The notes: a model not told the origin generated them from the sequence alone. Positions 34,925 to 44,107 are shown, counted from the stretch's first letter. The stretch is DNA of 64,000 bases from Bacillus piscicola (GCF_022458745.1 NZ_JAJJJF010000001.1:868001-932000); one strand, 5' to 3'. Program-made: numbers and translations.

Positions 34925-35848
34925 TTAATTGGGCTGTACGTAGCGCCAGAATGTCCCGTACTTCACGGGGACTTTTTCTATTTTTCGTTGGAGAACTAGT
35001 TTTTTCAGCGCGGCTGTGGCTTCCCGTTCGCTCCAATCAAAAACGACAGCAACTTCTTTCGTAGCGACAAACTTGTAACGTTTCATGAATTCAAGAAGAT
35101 TAATCGTCTTTGCAGGCAGCGGTTCTTCTCCCAGCATTTCTTTTAAAATTTCGACATACACCTCATAAGGATATAAACCGGAAATCTTAAGACCGCCGTC
35201 TTCTACACGATCGTTGAAAAACACGAAGGTCGGAGCGCGTTCCACTTCCATTTCAATGGTCGTCTTCATGTCACATTGCAAGGCCCTTATTGCGGACGCA
35301 GAATGAATATCTTTTTTAAATTCCTCTACATCAAGACCGGTGTCATGGGCGCAATGGAGGAGGACCTCTTCATCGGCGATATTTTTTTTATGGACAAATA
35401 AAAGTTCACGAAGACGACGGAAAAAGACGACTGCTTGCTGGCGTCCTTGCATTTCTGCTGCTTTCACAGCAAGAGCGGGGGTACGCGGGGAGTGTACAGG
35501 GTTTTCATGCCAAACATCGCCGTCACACGACATGCCTGTACGGTTTGCTGTTTTTTCATAAAGGCTCGCCAGGTTTTTCCATTCTTTTTTGTGGCGGGCC
35601 TCTGTGGCGTTCCCAGCTCCCAACTTAGCAGCGACTAAAAACCGCACCGAAAAGTAATGCCCATATTCAATCATTAATTTTTTTAAAGAAGGTTCAAATG
35701 CCCAACATTCCGGACAAAGAGGATCAGTGAAGATATACAGCTCAATTTTTTTTCTTCGTTTCATCGGTATATCCACTGTTTCATCAGGAGAAAGGCCGCA
35801 GATTCCCAGCTGGTCGTTGCAATATAGCTGTTGATCCATTTTTCGCAA
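34925..35848 (-). CDS. spxH: ClpXP adaptor SpxH (YjbH), DsbA-like
   Basis: A 307-residue thioredoxin/DsbA-fold protein. An N-terminal Cys segment (CNDQLGIC) is followed by ELYIFTDPLCPECWAFEPSL with the CPEC motif, and ERAPTFVFFND carries the cis-Pro region. The C-terminal winged-helix-like part ends KYGTFWRYVQPN. It binds Spx and delivers it to ClpXP; disulphide or aggregation stress inactivates it and stabilises Spx. TTG start with GAAGGGAG nine bases upstream. It is transcribed with the globin gene upstream of it, 22 bases apart, as in B. subtilis yjbI-yjbH. Confidence 0.94.
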   Translation of the reverse strand: MRKMDQQLYCNDQLGICGLSPDETVDIPMKRRKKIELYIFTDPLCPECWAFEPSLKKLMIEYGHYFSVRFLVAAKLGAGNATEARHKKEWKNLASLYEKTANRTGMSCDGDVWHENPVHSPRTPALAVKAAEMQGRQQAVVFFRRLRELLFVHKKNIADEEVLLHCAHDTGLDVEEFKKDIHSASAIRALQCDMKTTIEMEVERAPTFVFFNDRVEDGGLKISGLYPYEVYVEILKEMLGEEPLPAKTINLLEFMKRYKFVATKEVAVVFDWSEREATAALKKLVLQRKIEKVPVKYGTFWRYVQPN

Positions 35849-35870
35849 TGGTCCAGACTCCCTTCTTTCA

Positions 35871-36254
35871 TTATTCGTCGTCGGTGTTTACCATGTGATG
35901 TGCTGCCAGAGTGAGTCGTCTAAAGAAATCATCACGAGCCGGTCCTTCGAGTCCTACTTCATCCATGGCCCGTGCCATGCAGTCTAACCAATATTCTGCT
36001 CTTTGGGGAGTAACAGGGAATGGCAAGTGCTTTGCACGGAGCATTGGATGACCGTGTTCTTCTGTATATAAGGGGGGACCTCCTAAAAATTGCGTAAGAA
36101 ATTGCTTCTGTTTACGTGCTGTTTCTGTTAAATCTTCCGGGAAAACTTGAGAAAGATCCGGATGGTTTGCTACGTTCGTATATAATTGGTCGACTAGACG
36201 GTCTAGTATTTCATGACCCCCGATATAATCAAATGGTTTTAATTGTTTTTCCAT
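35871..36254 (-). CDS. yjbI: Truncated haemoglobin, group II (YjbI)
   Basis: A 127-residue 2/2 globin. The proximal-His region LRAKHLPFPV, the YTEEHGHPM segment, and AEYWLDCMARAMDEVGL with the conserved Trp are typical of group II (HbO). It binds O2, NO or peroxide and in B. subtilis and S. aureus partners YjbH functionally. ATG at 36252-36254 has AAGGAG nine bases upstream. First gene of a yjbI-spxH pair. Confidence 0.94.
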   Translation of the reverse strand: MEKQLKPFDYIGGHEILDRLVDQLYTNVANHPDLSQVFPEDLTETARKQKQFLTQFLGGPPLYTEEHGHPMLRAKHLPFPVTPQRAEYWLDCMARAMDEVGLEGPARDDFFRRLTLAAHHMVNTDDE

Positions 36255-36482
36255 GAGCAACGGCTCCTTTCTGCTAAAAAGCAGAGATTAATGATGAGGT
36301 GATCAAGATAACGCATTGCCATAGAACGTTCGTTATCTCATTGGTTTGAGAAGGAGCTTCTCTATTTTCTTATAGTTATTGTAGCAATGGTGTTTTAGGA
36401 CAGCAAATAATATGTACTTCCATTTATCTCCATGGGAGACTATTTTCTAAACATTTCGTGACAAAAGTCTTCTATTTAATAG

Positions 36483-36515
36483 AAAAAACTGATCTCCATG
36501 GAAGATCAGTTTCGG
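36483..36515 (-). terminator. Terminator of the lytic transglycosylase gene
   Basis: AAACTGATC and GATCAGTTT enclose TCCATGGAA; a T run follows on the minus strand. The rest of 36255-36482 has only a short GAGAAG/CTTCTC hairpin at 36350. Confidence 0.8.
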
Positions 36516-36520
36516 AAGTT

Positions 36521-37210
36521 TTATGCGAATGACTGGTAGGCCGCGAGAACTTTTGGCACGTAAGCCTGCGTTTCTTTAAAAGGAGGGATACCGTTGTAAC
36601 GATCAACATTCCCAGGACCTGCATTGTAAGCAGCCAGAGCAAGTTTGACGTCTCCGTTATAGCGGTCCAGCATATCGCGTATATAACGGGTGCCTCCATC
36701 GATATTCTGGGCAGGGTCGTAAGGATCTGTCACGTTTAAATGCCGCGCGGTACCGGGCATTAACTGCATCAACCCAATGGCGCCGGCATGGCTTTTGGCG
36801 TTTGGATTAAAATCGGACTCCTGTTTAATTACAGCGGAGATAAGGTTGGGGTCTACTCCGTAACGCTCCGCTGTTTTTTCAATAATAGCTGAGTAGTCAC
36901 CGGATTTACCTGCCAATTTTGCAGAAGGGTTGCTGACCCGATAAGTATCAACCGCGGCTCCTGCTGAATGGGCCAGAGTGTTGTTTTGATAATAGCGGGC
37001 TGCCACACCCGGAGATAAAAACAGAGAATCATTCGTAAGCATACTCGATCTTGAAGTCGGTGTCGAAGAATTGCTCATGCCAGCCGTCACTTCTTCATCA
37101 AGAAAACGTTGGAATGAGTGTAGAAAAGTTGAAACTTGATTGCTCTTGAATCTCGTGTTTGTTCCTTGAGTTAATGGAGAAAGCAATTGTAACAAAGGTG
37201 GTATAGTCAA
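36521..37210 (-). CDS. yjbJ: Lytic transglycosylase, SLT domain (YjbJ-like)
   Basis: A protein of about 229 residues. The C-terminal Slt domain has the catalytic Glu in AVIKQESDFNPNAKS, then GAIGLMQLMPGTA and ALAAYNAGPGNVDRYNGIPP. It cleaves peptidoglycan glycan strands to 1,6-anhydroMurNAc ends. No classical signal peptide is visible; the N-terminal 100 residues are Ser/Thr/Asn-rich. I favour the TTG ending at 37210, since GAGAGG is ten bases upstream; the ATG at 37228 has no ribosome site. B. subtilis YjbJ is shorter, so the N-terminal region is lineage-specific. Confidence 0.88.
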   Translation of the reverse strand: MTIPPLLQLLSPLTQGTNTRFKSNQVSTFLHSFQRFLDEEVTAGMSNSSTPTSRSSMLTNDSLFLSPGVAARYYQNNTLAHSAGAAVDTYRVSNPSAKLAGKSGDYSAIIEKTAERYGVDPNLISAVIKQESDFNPNAKSHAGAIGLMQLMPGTARHLNVTDPYDPAQNIDGGTRYIRDMLDRYNGDVKLALAAYNAGPGNVDRYNGIPPFKETQAYVPKVLAAYQSFA

Positions 37211-37296
37211 ACTGTCCACACCTCTCATTCGTTCATTATGTATGAGAAAAATATACCAGAAATAGCCACCTTCGACAATATGGTTTTAATCTGTGA

Positions 37297-37884
37297 TCAG
37301 TCGCTGGCTAGTTTTCTATGGAAGAAACGCTCCATTTTGTTCGGAGTAGGACGGCTCTCTATTCTGTATTTTTTCAAAAGTTGACTTAGCCCGGCTGCTG
37401 CTGATTCGATAGAAGAGGCTTCAAACTCGACTTCATAATCTTCGGTGTCTAAATAGATGCTGTGGTCCAAGAATAAAGTACCGTTGCGGAATGGTACTTG
37501 AGCGCGTTTTGTTTGCAGAGAGCCGAGTTTTTTTAAGTCTTCCATGTTTATTTTAGACATAGACTGGATCTGTGATACCGTTTCCCCTGCTGGCAGGCGG
37601 CCGGTCTCAAATGCATATTTTGCTTCGGCAGAGGTTAACGTTTGGTGCGTCTCTAATAAACCGGAAGCAGCCGGCTGTTTCAAGGTAAGCGTAAAGTGGC
37701 CGTTTTTCTCACGGATGCGCAAGGCGGCCCGCTGTTCTTTCAATAGAAAATCAGCTGTGTCAAAATACGTATTCACTTGCAAGGTGAAATCCTCATCTTG
37801 GAATTGAAAAGCCTGGGTTAGTCTGTTGAATTCTATAGATGTTAGTAAGTTTTTTTTCTCGAATTCTTTCTCTTGGGCCATCAT
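37297..37884 (-). CDS. yjbK: CYTH-domain protein YjbK
   Basis: A 195-residue triphosphate tunnel metalloenzyme. It opens with the E-x-E-x-K signature EKEFEKK near residues 5-11; later strands show YFDTADFLLKEQRAALRIRE, FTLTLKQP and EVEFEA. The family hydrolyses triphosphate or makes cyclic nucleotides; the substrate of YjbK is unsettled. It lies divergently from yjbL-relQ-nadF, as in B. subtilis. Confidence 0.93.
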   Translation of the reverse strand: MMAQEKEFEKKNLLTSIEFNRLTQAFQFQDEDFTLQVNTYFDTADFLLKEQRAALRIREKNGHFTLTLKQPAASGLLETHQTLTSAEAKYAFETGRLPAGETVSQIQSMSKINMEDLKKLGSLQTKRAQVPFRNGTLFLDHSIYLDTEDYEVEFEASSIESAAAGLSQLLKKYRIESRPTPNKMERFFHRKLASD

Positions 37885-38054
37885 GATTCTTCCTTTCTTC
37901 CTGTATTATTTCCCTAATTACATAGAATGGTCCTTATATCGTACCATAATGATAAATCAGAACACTTTAAAAAAGATAGACGCGACAAGTTGTGATAGAA
38001 TAAAATCGGTGAATAATAGGAGAATGCTGTAAGCAAAATGAGGTGAAAACAAAC

Positions 38055-38432
38055 ATGGAACATATTTTAACAATCTTTAATGCAGAACGGGAGAATGAAC
38101 AATTGTTACTGTACCCGATCGAGGAATGGCCGGATACGGAGTGGCATAAATTGAAAGACGGGATGCGGATGCTTGCTGATTCTGATGCACTGACATTTGT
38201 TTATGTTCTCGATCTTGACGGAGAGTTTATACAGTTACGGCTTCCAAGCCAAATTTGGCCACAGCTTGCGGAAGCATATACACACGAGTGGAGTGTGTCT
38301 GTGAGTGGTCCTAAGCGTGTCCCGCTTACCCATTTTCATGAGGAGATGAATTATTTATTAAGTAATATTGCAGGGAACGGAAATTATGGCACCGAAATGG
38401 TGGATAAGGTAGAAAAAACATTTCAATTGTGA
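38055..38432 (+). CDS. yjbL: UPF0738 family protein YjbL
   Basis: A 125-residue conserved protein of unknown function. DSDALTFVYVLDLDGEFIQL and FHEEMNYLLSNIAGNGNYG are recognisable. It precedes relQ in Bacillus too. GAGGTGA eight bases before ATG 38055 sets the start; an in-frame GTG at 38043 overlaps that site. Confidence 0.85.
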   Translation: MEHILTIFNAERENEQLLLYPIEEWPDTEWHKLKDGMRMLADSDALTFVYVLDLDGEFIQLRLPSQIWPQLAEAYTHEWSVSVSGPKRVPLTHFHEEMNYLLSNIAGNGNYGTEMVDKVEKTFQL

Positions 38433-38481
38433 TTCCTCGTCAATCAGAGAGGACGAGGGATAATGATAGGTGGTGGCGTTC

Positions 38482-39111
38482 ATGGGTAACTGGTATGCAT
38501 TTTTGTCACCCTACAAACAAGCAGTGGAAGAGTTGAAAGTAAAGTTAAGAAGCCTGCGCGAACAATATCAGCAATCTTCGCAGCATACCCCAATTGAATT
38601 CGTGACAGGCCGTGTCAAACCGGTAACAAGCATTCTAGAAAAAGCCCAGAGGAAAAACATTTCATTGGATGATTTGGCGACAGAAATGCAGGACATTGCC
38701 GGTGTTCGTATCGTTTGCCAGTTTGTGAATGATATTGACACGATTGTGGAGTTGGTCCGTTCTCGTATTGATTTTGAGGTCAAAGAAGAACGGGACTACA
38801 TTAAGGAGAAGAAAGAAAGCGGGTACCGTTCGTATCATATGGTCGTGAACTATCCTGTACATACCATTGACGGCAAGAAAGATCTGCTTGTTGAGATACA
38901 AGTCAGAACGATGGCCATGAATTTTTGGGCGACGATAGAACATTCCTTAAATTATAAGTATAGCGGTGAAATTCCTGCTGACATTAAAGCACGATTGCAG
39001 CGCGCCGCTGAAGCTGCGTTCCAGCTCGATGAAGAAATGTCAAAAATTAAAGGCGAAGTTCGAGAAGCACAGCGTATCTTAATTCGCAATCGTGAAACGT
39101 CCCGTAATTAA
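38482..39111 (+). CDS. relQ: Small alarmone synthetase RelQ/SasB (YjbM)
   Basis: A 209-residue single-domain (p)ppGpp synthetase. Synthetase motifs: GRVKPVTSILEKAQRK, DIAGVRIVCQFVND, KESGYRSYHMVV and VEIQVRTMAMNFWATIEHSLNYKY; the hydrolase domain is absent. It makes ppGpp or pGpp from GTP/GDP and ATP, acting as a tetramer that is allosterically activated by alarmone. ATG 38482 with AGGTGG upstream is preferred over in-frame GTGs at 38470 and 38473. It precedes nadF by 26 bases, so they form an operon. Confidence 0.95.
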   Translation: MGNWYAFLSPYKQAVEELKVKLRSLREQYQQSSQHTPIEFVTGRVKPVTSILEKAQRKNISLDDLATEMQDIAGVRIVCQFVNDIDTIVELVRSRIDFEVKEERDYIKEKKESGYRSYHMVVNYPVHTIDGKKDLLVEIQVRTMAMNFWATIEHSLNYKYSGEIPADIKARLQRAAEAAFQLDEEMSKIKGEVREAQRILIRNRETSRN

Positions 39112-39137
39112 TGGAGTTATGAAAGGAGGCCGTTTTC

Positions 39138-39932
39138 ATGCAATTCTTCGTTACGTCCCGAGGAGATGAAACGTCCAACGCGCTTCAAAAAAAGATCACC
39201 ACATATTTACAAGAATTTGGCTTAGAATTGAACGAGGAAGAACCAGACGTTGTCATAACAGTAGGCGGGGACGGCACCCTTCTGCATGCTTTTCATCATT
39301 TTCATGAAAGACTGGATGAAACGGCATTCGTCGGCATTCATACGGGTCACTTAGGATTTTACGCGGATTGGAAGCCGGAAGAAGTGGAAAAGTTAGTCAT
39401 TCATATCGCGAAGACACCTTTTCAAATTGTTGAGTACCCGCTACTCGAAGTGGTCGTCCGCCATTTAGACCGTCCTAATCCAGAGCGGTATCTCGCTCTG
39501 AACGAATGCACAGTCAAAACACTTGAAGGTTCCCTCGTCTGCAAAATGGATATAAAGGGAGATTTGTTTGAAACGTTCCGTGGTGATGGCCTGTGTATCT
39601 CCACTCCATCTGGAAGCACGGCTTACAACAAGTCACTAGGCGGAGCTATCTTGCATCCGTCGCTTGCGTCTTTACAAATATCGGAAATGGCATCCATTAA
39701 TAACCGGGTGTACCGGACGATCGGTTCACCGCTCGTTTTACCGCAGCATCACACGTGTCTCTTAACACCGCTTAATGATGTAGCGATACAAATTACAATT
39801 GATCACGTATCTGAAGTGAACAGGCGTGTGAAATCGATTCAGTGCCGGGTAGCGGAAGAAAAAATCCGTTTTGCCCGCTTCCGACCGTTTCCCTTCTGGA
39901 AAAGAGTAAAAGAATCGTTTATCGGAGAATAG
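39138..39932 (+). CDS. nadF: NAD kinase
   Basis: A 264-residue ATP-NAD kinase (PpnK/YjbN). The GGDGT motif is at residues 43-47, the NE-containing segment ALNECTVKT near 121, and the Gly-rich [15 protein letters not shown] region near 155. It phosphorylates NAD to NADP, supplying reductive biosynthesis such as the FabI/FabG pathway. AAAGGAGG precedes the ATG. One base separates it from yjbO, so the two are translationally linked. Confidence 0.97.
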   Translation: MQFFVTSRGDETSNALQKKITTYLQEFGLELNEEEPDVVITVGGDGTLLHAFHHFHERLDETAFVGIHTGHLGFYADWKPEEVEKLVIHIAKTPFQIVEYPLLEVVVRHLDRPNPERYLALNECTVKTLEGSLVCKMDIKGDLFETFRGDGLCISTPSGSTAYNKSLGGAILHPSLASLQISEMASINNRVYRTIGSPLVLPQHHTCLLTPLNDVAIQITIDHVSEVNRRVKSIQCRVAEEKIRFARFRPFPFWKRVKESFIGE

Positions 39933-39933
39933 A

Positions 39934-40821
39934 ATGGAGAAAAGTCATACAATGGAGTGGTTCGTTCCTTGCATGAACAAGCCGCTGACAGTACGAAATT
40001 TTTTGCGAATAGAAAAGGGAATGTCTTCCAGGCTGCTAAAGAAAATCAATAAAGATGGGAAGCTCTTGATAAACAGCAAAGAGGCAACATTAACAGACAA
40101 GCTTTACGGTGGGGATGCGCTGATGGTACGACTTCCGCCGACGACCTTTCCAGAAAACATTCCAACGTACAAAAGGAAACTCTCCGTTATGTGGGAGGAT
40201 GCCCATTTGCTCGTAATTGATAAACCCGCCGGCCTTCCGATGACACCAGGACGCGGACTGGAAGAAAAAACGCTTGCCGGGGCTATTCGTCATTATTATG
40301 AGGAGACGGGAGTAGCGGCTTCCTTTCACGCTGTCTCAAGACTTGACAGACAAACGAGCGGGCTTGTGACGATCGCGAAGCACGCATTCGCTCATCAGCG
40401 GCTTGCTGATTTTTTCCAAAAAGGAATCGGAAGTAAGGAATACATAGGGATAACAAGGGGGATTTGGTCGCCGAAACAAGGAGTCATAGATGTTCCGATC
40501 GGAAGAAAACCCAACAGTCTGATTGAACATGAAGTAACACGAGACGGGAAATACGCCCGGACTCTTTATAAAGTGTTGAGAGAAAAAGATCATCATTCGC
40601 TTGTGAGATTTCAACTAAAAACGGGGCGCACTCATCAAATACGTGTGCACGCTTCCTTTCAAGGACACCCTTTGTTAGGCGATGATTTATACGGCGGATG
40701 TGCAAAGGAGATCAGCCGTCAAGCTTTGCACGCCGCCAAAATCGAATTTTGTCATCCCGTTTTTGAAACGTGGCATACGGTTAGAGCTCAACTACCGGTA
40801 GATATAAGGAGTTTGATATAA
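39934..40821 (+). CDS. yjbO: RluA/RluD-type pseudouridine synthase YjbO
   Basis: A 295-residue RNA pseudouridine synthase. The catalytic Asp is in SRLDRQTSGLV near residues 131-141; LLVIDKPAGLPMTPGR and LKTGRTHQIRVH are standard motifs. The usual His of HRLD is Ser here. The N-terminal region looks like an S4-type RNA-binding domain (VRNFLRIEKGMSSRLLKKIN). Its target is probably 23S rRNA or tRNA but is not determined. Ends by convergence with a lipoprotein gene. Confidence 0.92.
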   Translation: MEKSHTMEWFVPCMNKPLTVRNFLRIEKGMSSRLLKKINKDGKLLINSKEATLTDKLYGGDALMVRLPPTTFPENIPTYKRKLSVMWEDAHLLVIDKPAGLPMTPGRGLEEKTLAGAIRHYYEETGVAASFHAVSRLDRQTSGLVTIAKHAFAHQRLADFFQKGIGSKEYIGITRGIWSPKQGVIDVPIGRKPNSLIEHEVTRDGKYARTLYKVLREKDHHSLVRFQLKTGRTHQIRVHASFQGHPLLGDDLYGGCAKEISRQALHAAKIEFCHPVFETWHTVRAQLPVDIRSLI

Positions 40822-40831
40822 GAACGAATGT

Positions 40832-41266
40832 TTAATTTCTGATAATGTTATTCAGCGGGGATTCGAGCACTTTTTCATCCCTTTGGTATACGTTAATGAA
40901 AACAGCGTTCTCCAAACTCCCGAGTCTTTCATAGTTTTTAAGAGGAAAGCTTTCACTAATGAAAAAACCACTTTTTGCTTTAACTGCAAAACGGCTGGGG
41001 ACCCCGCGGCGGTTTTGATCAAATAAGACTTGTTCGAATCCAAGCTGATCAGCCAGCTGTTTATGACGGATGGAAAAGTCGACATAAAGATTATGAATAG
41101 GTTGGCTGTCTTCATTGCGAACCATTGCATAAATCGTTAAAAATTCGTGTTTTTTATCAATGAGTACATAGCTGTCCTTTTCATCGAGGGCGATCGCAGC
41201 TTCCTTGCTGCATCCTGACAGCAAAAACGTCATCACGGCGAGTACGGCCATGTATTTAGGGCTCAT
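40832..41266 (-). CDS. Predicted lipoprotein
   Basis: A 144-residue exported protein. The signal peptide ends with the lipobox LLSGC near residues 15-19 (MAVLAVMTFLLSGCSKE). The mature part is beta-rich, with VLIDKKHEFLTIYAMVRN and LYVDFSIRHKQLADQLG. It overlaps the end of prpE region by ribosome site GAGGAGG, and is likely co-transcribed with prpE. No family recognised; no counterpart at this position in B. subtilis that I recall. Confidence 0.75.
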   Translation of the reverse strand: MSPKYMAVLAVMTFLLSGCSKEAAIALDEKDSYVLIDKKHEFLTIYAMVRNEDSQPIHNLYVDFSIRHKQLADQLGFEQVLFDQNRRGVPSRFAVKAKSGFFISESFPLKNYERLGSLENAVFINVYQRDEKVLESPLNNIIRN

Positions 41267-41267
41267 G

Positions 41268-42035
41268 TTATTCCTCCTCAGTGCGAGCAGGTGTATCGGG
41301 GAAAGTACGAAATTTTTCAGGTACTACTGGTAAGGAAGAAGGAACGAAGCTAAACGTTTTCTCGGGATAATGAAACGCCGTTAGTTTTCCTCCGAATACA
41401 CATCCGGTATCAATATTAACCGTGTTCCCAATCATCCGTGGTTGGGTGACAGGGGTATGGCCGTATACGACAAGGCTTTCCCCTTGATACTGAAGGGCCC
41501 AATCCCTTCTAAGGGGAGTGCCGTCTGGGTTCGTCGCTCCGGTAATATCGCCGTAGAGCACAAAGGTTTTCACTTTATTCCCGGTGCGGCCAATGAGGTC
41601 TTCACGAATTCCTGCATGAGCGGCAACGACACGTTGATCATCAAGTAACAAGTAAAGTGGAGAGCTCTCATACAAATTGACAAATGCTTTGCGGATTAGC
41701 TTATAGTCCCGTGTTGACAGTTCCTTAAGCTCCGCAACGGTTGTTTCGAGTCCGTGGGTGATTTGGACGTTTCTTCCAAGAAAGTAACGATATAGTTTGT
41801 TGCAGTGATTGCCGGGAACATACAAGGCAACCTGCTTTTCCACCATTTTTGCTACGATCTGAATGACTGCTGTAGAATTTGGTCCCCGATCGGTGAGATC
41901 CCCGATAAATACAGGGATCCGTCCGTCCGGATGAACAAATATATCGCTTGCGTATCGGTAATTCATACGCTGAAAGAGTTCGGTCAGCTCTTTCATGCAG
42001 CCGTGAATATCGCCAATAAAGTCATATGCAGGCAT
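41268..42035 (-). CDS. prpE: Bis(5'-nucleosyl)-tetraphosphatase PrpE
   Basis: A 255-residue calcineurin-like phosphoesterase. Metal ligands: GDIHG at residues 8-12, [10 protein letters not shown] near 45-54, GNHCNK near 76-81, and late histidines in [11 protein letters not shown] and [10 protein letters not shown]. It hydrolyses Ap4A and protein phosphotyrosine, and in B. subtilis affects spore germination. AAGGAG lies nine bases before the ATG. Divergent from fabI. Confidence 0.94.
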   Translation of the reverse strand: MPAYDFIGDIHGCMKELTELFQRMNYRYASDIFVHPDGRIPVFIGDLTDRGPNSTAVIQIVAKMVEKQVALYVPGNHCNKLYRYFLGRNVQITHGLETTVAELKELSTRDYKLIRKAFVNLYESSPLYLLLDDQRVVAAHAGIREDLIGRTGNKVKTFVLYGDITGATNPDGTPLRRDWALQYQGESLVVYGHTPVTQPRMIGNTVNIDTGCVFGGKLTAFHYPEKTFSFVPSSLPVVPEKFRTFPDTPARTEEE

Positions 42036-42126
42036 GCCTGATTTCTCCTTTTCACATGTCTTTTTATATACTTTCTCTCATTAGAGTAATTTTAAACCTC
42101 AAGTGGGGCTGGCGATCAATTAATGC

Positions 42127-42157
42127 TATAATGAAAACTGCAAGTACCTGGTAATGG
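42127..42157 (+). promoter_or_regulatory. fabI promoter with FapR operator
   Basis: An extended -10 TGCTATAAT (TATAAT at 42127-42132) is followed at about +3 by CAAGTACCTGGTAATGG (42141-42157). The core AGTACCTGGTA is the left and centre of the FapR operator consensus. FapR bound here would block initiation until malonyl-CoA releases it. The -35 is poor. Confidence 0.7.
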
Positions 42158-42191
42158 TAATAAATTATGATAAAAAGGGAGTGCTGATAAA

Positions 42192-42974
42192 ATGAACCTT
42201 TCATTAGAAGGGCGTACATATGTAGTAATGGGTGTTGCGAATAAGCGTAGTATCGCGTGGGGTATTGCGCAAAGTTTGTCAAAAGCAGGAGCACGGCTTG
42301 TGTTCACATATGCAGGAGAGCGATTGGAAAAAAACGTTAAGCAGCTTGCTGATACGCTTGATAGGGACGACTCCCTCATTTTGCCATGTGACATAACAGA
42401 TGATGAGGCGATTGCAACAGCTTTCCGAACGATTAAAGAGGAAGTCGGCATGATTCACGGTTTAGCTCACTGCATTGCCTTTGCGAACAAAGAAGAATTG
42501 GACGGAGAATATTTAAACACGACCCGCGACGGCTTTTTGCTTGCTCATAACATTAGCTCCTATTCCTTAACAGCTGTCGCGAAAGAAGTTCGTGAAACGG
42601 GGCTCATGCAAGAAGGTGGATCGATTATAACGATGACCTATCTCGGAGGCGAAAGAGTCGTGAAAAATTATAACGTCATGGGTGTTGCGAAAGCGTCACT
42701 TGATGCAAGTGTACGCTATTTAGCAAACGATCTTGGAAAAGATAATATTCGTGTTAATGCTATTTCGGCCGGCCCAATCCGTACGCTTTCCGCAAAGGGA
42801 ATTGGGGGATTTAACGAAGTGCTGCGCGAAATTGAAGAAAAAGCACCACTGCGCCGCTTAACGAACCAAGAGGAAGTCGGGGATGCGGCTTTATTTCTTC
42901 TGAGTGATTTAGCCCGCGGAATTACCGGAGAAATGATTCACGTTGACGGCGGTTTCAACATTACTGGGATTTAA
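42192..42974 (+). CDS. fabI: Enoyl-ACP reductase FabI
   Basis: A 260-residue SDR-type enoyl-[acyl carrier protein] reductase. The cofactor start GVANKRSIAWGIAQSLS, and the catalytic Tyr150, Tyr160 and Lys167 (TYLGGERV, NYNVMGVAKAS) are present; AISAGPIRTLSAKGI closes the substrate loop. It performs the last step of each fatty-acid elongation cycle with NAD(P)H and is the target of triclosan. GGGAGTG precedes the ATG. A FapR site overlaps its promoter. Confidence 0.97.
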   Translation: MNLSLEGRTYVVMGVANKRSIAWGIAQSLSKAGARLVFTYAGERLEKNVKQLADTLDRDDSLILPCDITDDEAIATAFRTIKEEVGMIHGLAHCIAFANKEELDGEYLNTTRDGFLLAHNISSYSLTAVAKEVRETGLMQEGGSIITMTYLGGERVVKNYNVMGVAKASLDASVRYLANDLGKDNIRVNAISAGPIRTLSAKGIGGFNEVLREIEEKAPLRRLTNQEEVGDAALFLLSDLARGITGEMIHVDGGFNITGI

Positions 42975-42978
42975 TATG

Positions 42979-43016
42979 ATACCTAAGTTCCTTTGTTTGG
43001 AGCTTAGGTATTTTTT
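42979..43016 (+). terminator. Terminator of fabI
   Basis: ATACCTAAG and CTTAGGTAT enclose a 15-base loop followed by TTTTT. Confidence 0.85.
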
Positions 43017-43068
43017 GCTAAAAGCTCGAATGATCGCAAGTTGCAGAAAAACCTGTGTCGTCTTTTTG

Positions 43069-43515
43069 TTAACGATTAACAAACCAGTCAAAACCGAGGG
43101 CGGTGGCCATACCAAAGATCAGCGTCCATAATGCTAGGCTGACGGACATCCAGATCGTCGTCCATTTCTTGGAAGCACCGAAGGCCATGCCGATAAAAGC
43201 AGCGATATGGATACCAAGTAAAATTGGTCCGAGTAAAGCAAGCCCAGGAAGACCATACTTATTCCAAATTCGTTTAGCCCTCTCACTACGCTTCGATGGC
43301 TCTTTTCCTTTTTTGTCTTGGCGTCTTGCGTACCAATTTTTAAATCTGTCATAGCCGATAATGAGTAGGAGTACCGTAGATACATTGCCGGTGAAGGCAA
43401 GCAACATTACCCAAAATGGTGACAGTCCCCGGAGTATACCCAGTGGAATGACAAGCGCGATTTCAAACCAGGGAATCGCAGCCCCGATAAATACGAGTGC
43501 ATATTCAACCATCAT
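43069..43515 (-). CDS. Putative small multidrug export protein family membrane protein
   Basis: A 148-residue protein with about four helices. GAAIPWFEIALVIPLGILRGLSPF near 12-35 and KYGLPGLALLGPILLGIHIAAFIGMAFGAS near 86-115 match the Sm_multidrug_ex family (PF06695), whose actual transport role is unproven. GGAGGAGGAG upstream of two ATGs gives strong translation. It is read alone. Confidence 0.82.
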   Translation of the reverse strand: MMVEYALVFIGAAIPWFEIALVIPLGILRGLSPFWVMLLAFTGNVSTVLLLIIGYDRFKNWYARRQDKKGKEPSKRSERAKRIWNKYGLPGLALLGPILLGIHIAAFIGMAFGASKKWTTIWMSVSLALWTLIFGMATALGFDWFVNR

Positions 43516-43603
43516 GCGGTCTCCTCCTCCACATACTTTCGAATTGCGTACCCATTTTTGTGATATAGGTCACTCTTCGTCTTTCTTCTAAATACTCGAG
43601 CTG

Positions 43604-43858
43604 TCAAGCTGGCCAAATCGATAGTTTTTCGCTAGGATACCGCTTATTATACCCGCTTATTTTAACAAAAAAGCAGTGAGATACAAGACAAACAGGATCG
43701 AGATGATAAAAAACACTGACGGTTTTCATATGTATGGTTCTGTCAAATCGATGGCGCGTGCAGAAAACAGGCTCTAGGTGTATCCGTACAAGACGATTTT
43801 CGACATGGTTTTTGGAAATTAAATCGGAAAAATCCATAGGAAGATACAGTTGGTTCAT
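43604..43858 (-). pseudogene. IS1182-type transposase, N-terminal remnant
   Basis: The minus strand encodes MNQLYLPMDFSDLISKNH (43805-43858), the conserved start of IS1182-family transposases, then unrelated sequence to a stop at 43604. The large central part is deleted. Upstream lies the two-copy repeat at 44000-44107, as at the other remnant. The surrounding gap 43516-44134 holds nothing else I can support. Confidence 0.6.
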
Positions 43859-43999
43859 GGTATACTTTTGGAAAGTGACCGTTAAGTTACTTATGAAAAA
43901 TCGCCTTCTTTCGTTAATGGGTTGTGGTGACTTCATTATACCGAAAGTGGCGATTTTTTTGTGTGATTGGTATAAAGATGTTGGATTGTTTTTTCGCTT

Positions 44000-44107
44000 G
44001 AACCTGAAGAGCCATTTATACGAAAGAGTATAAGTTAATCTTAACAACAAATTTTATAGAATTGAAAAAAGGCTGTCAAAAGGTCATGTGAATGACCTTT
44101 TGACAGC
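44000..44107 (-). repeat. Two-copy repeat (IS end), copy B
   Basis: 108 bases, about 85 per cent identical to 34687-34797. The outer end is a long perfect hairpin, GGCTGTCAAAAGGTCAT with its complement, of a kind often found at the ends of insertion sequences; it may also terminate the neighbouring gene at 44135. Confidence 0.75.

Noticed and set aside
43734-44033. Plus-strand 99-residue open frame ending NLKSHLYERV
   Set aside because: It runs antisense through the IS remnant and the two-copy repeat; its tail is simply the repeat read in one frame, as the other copy shows.
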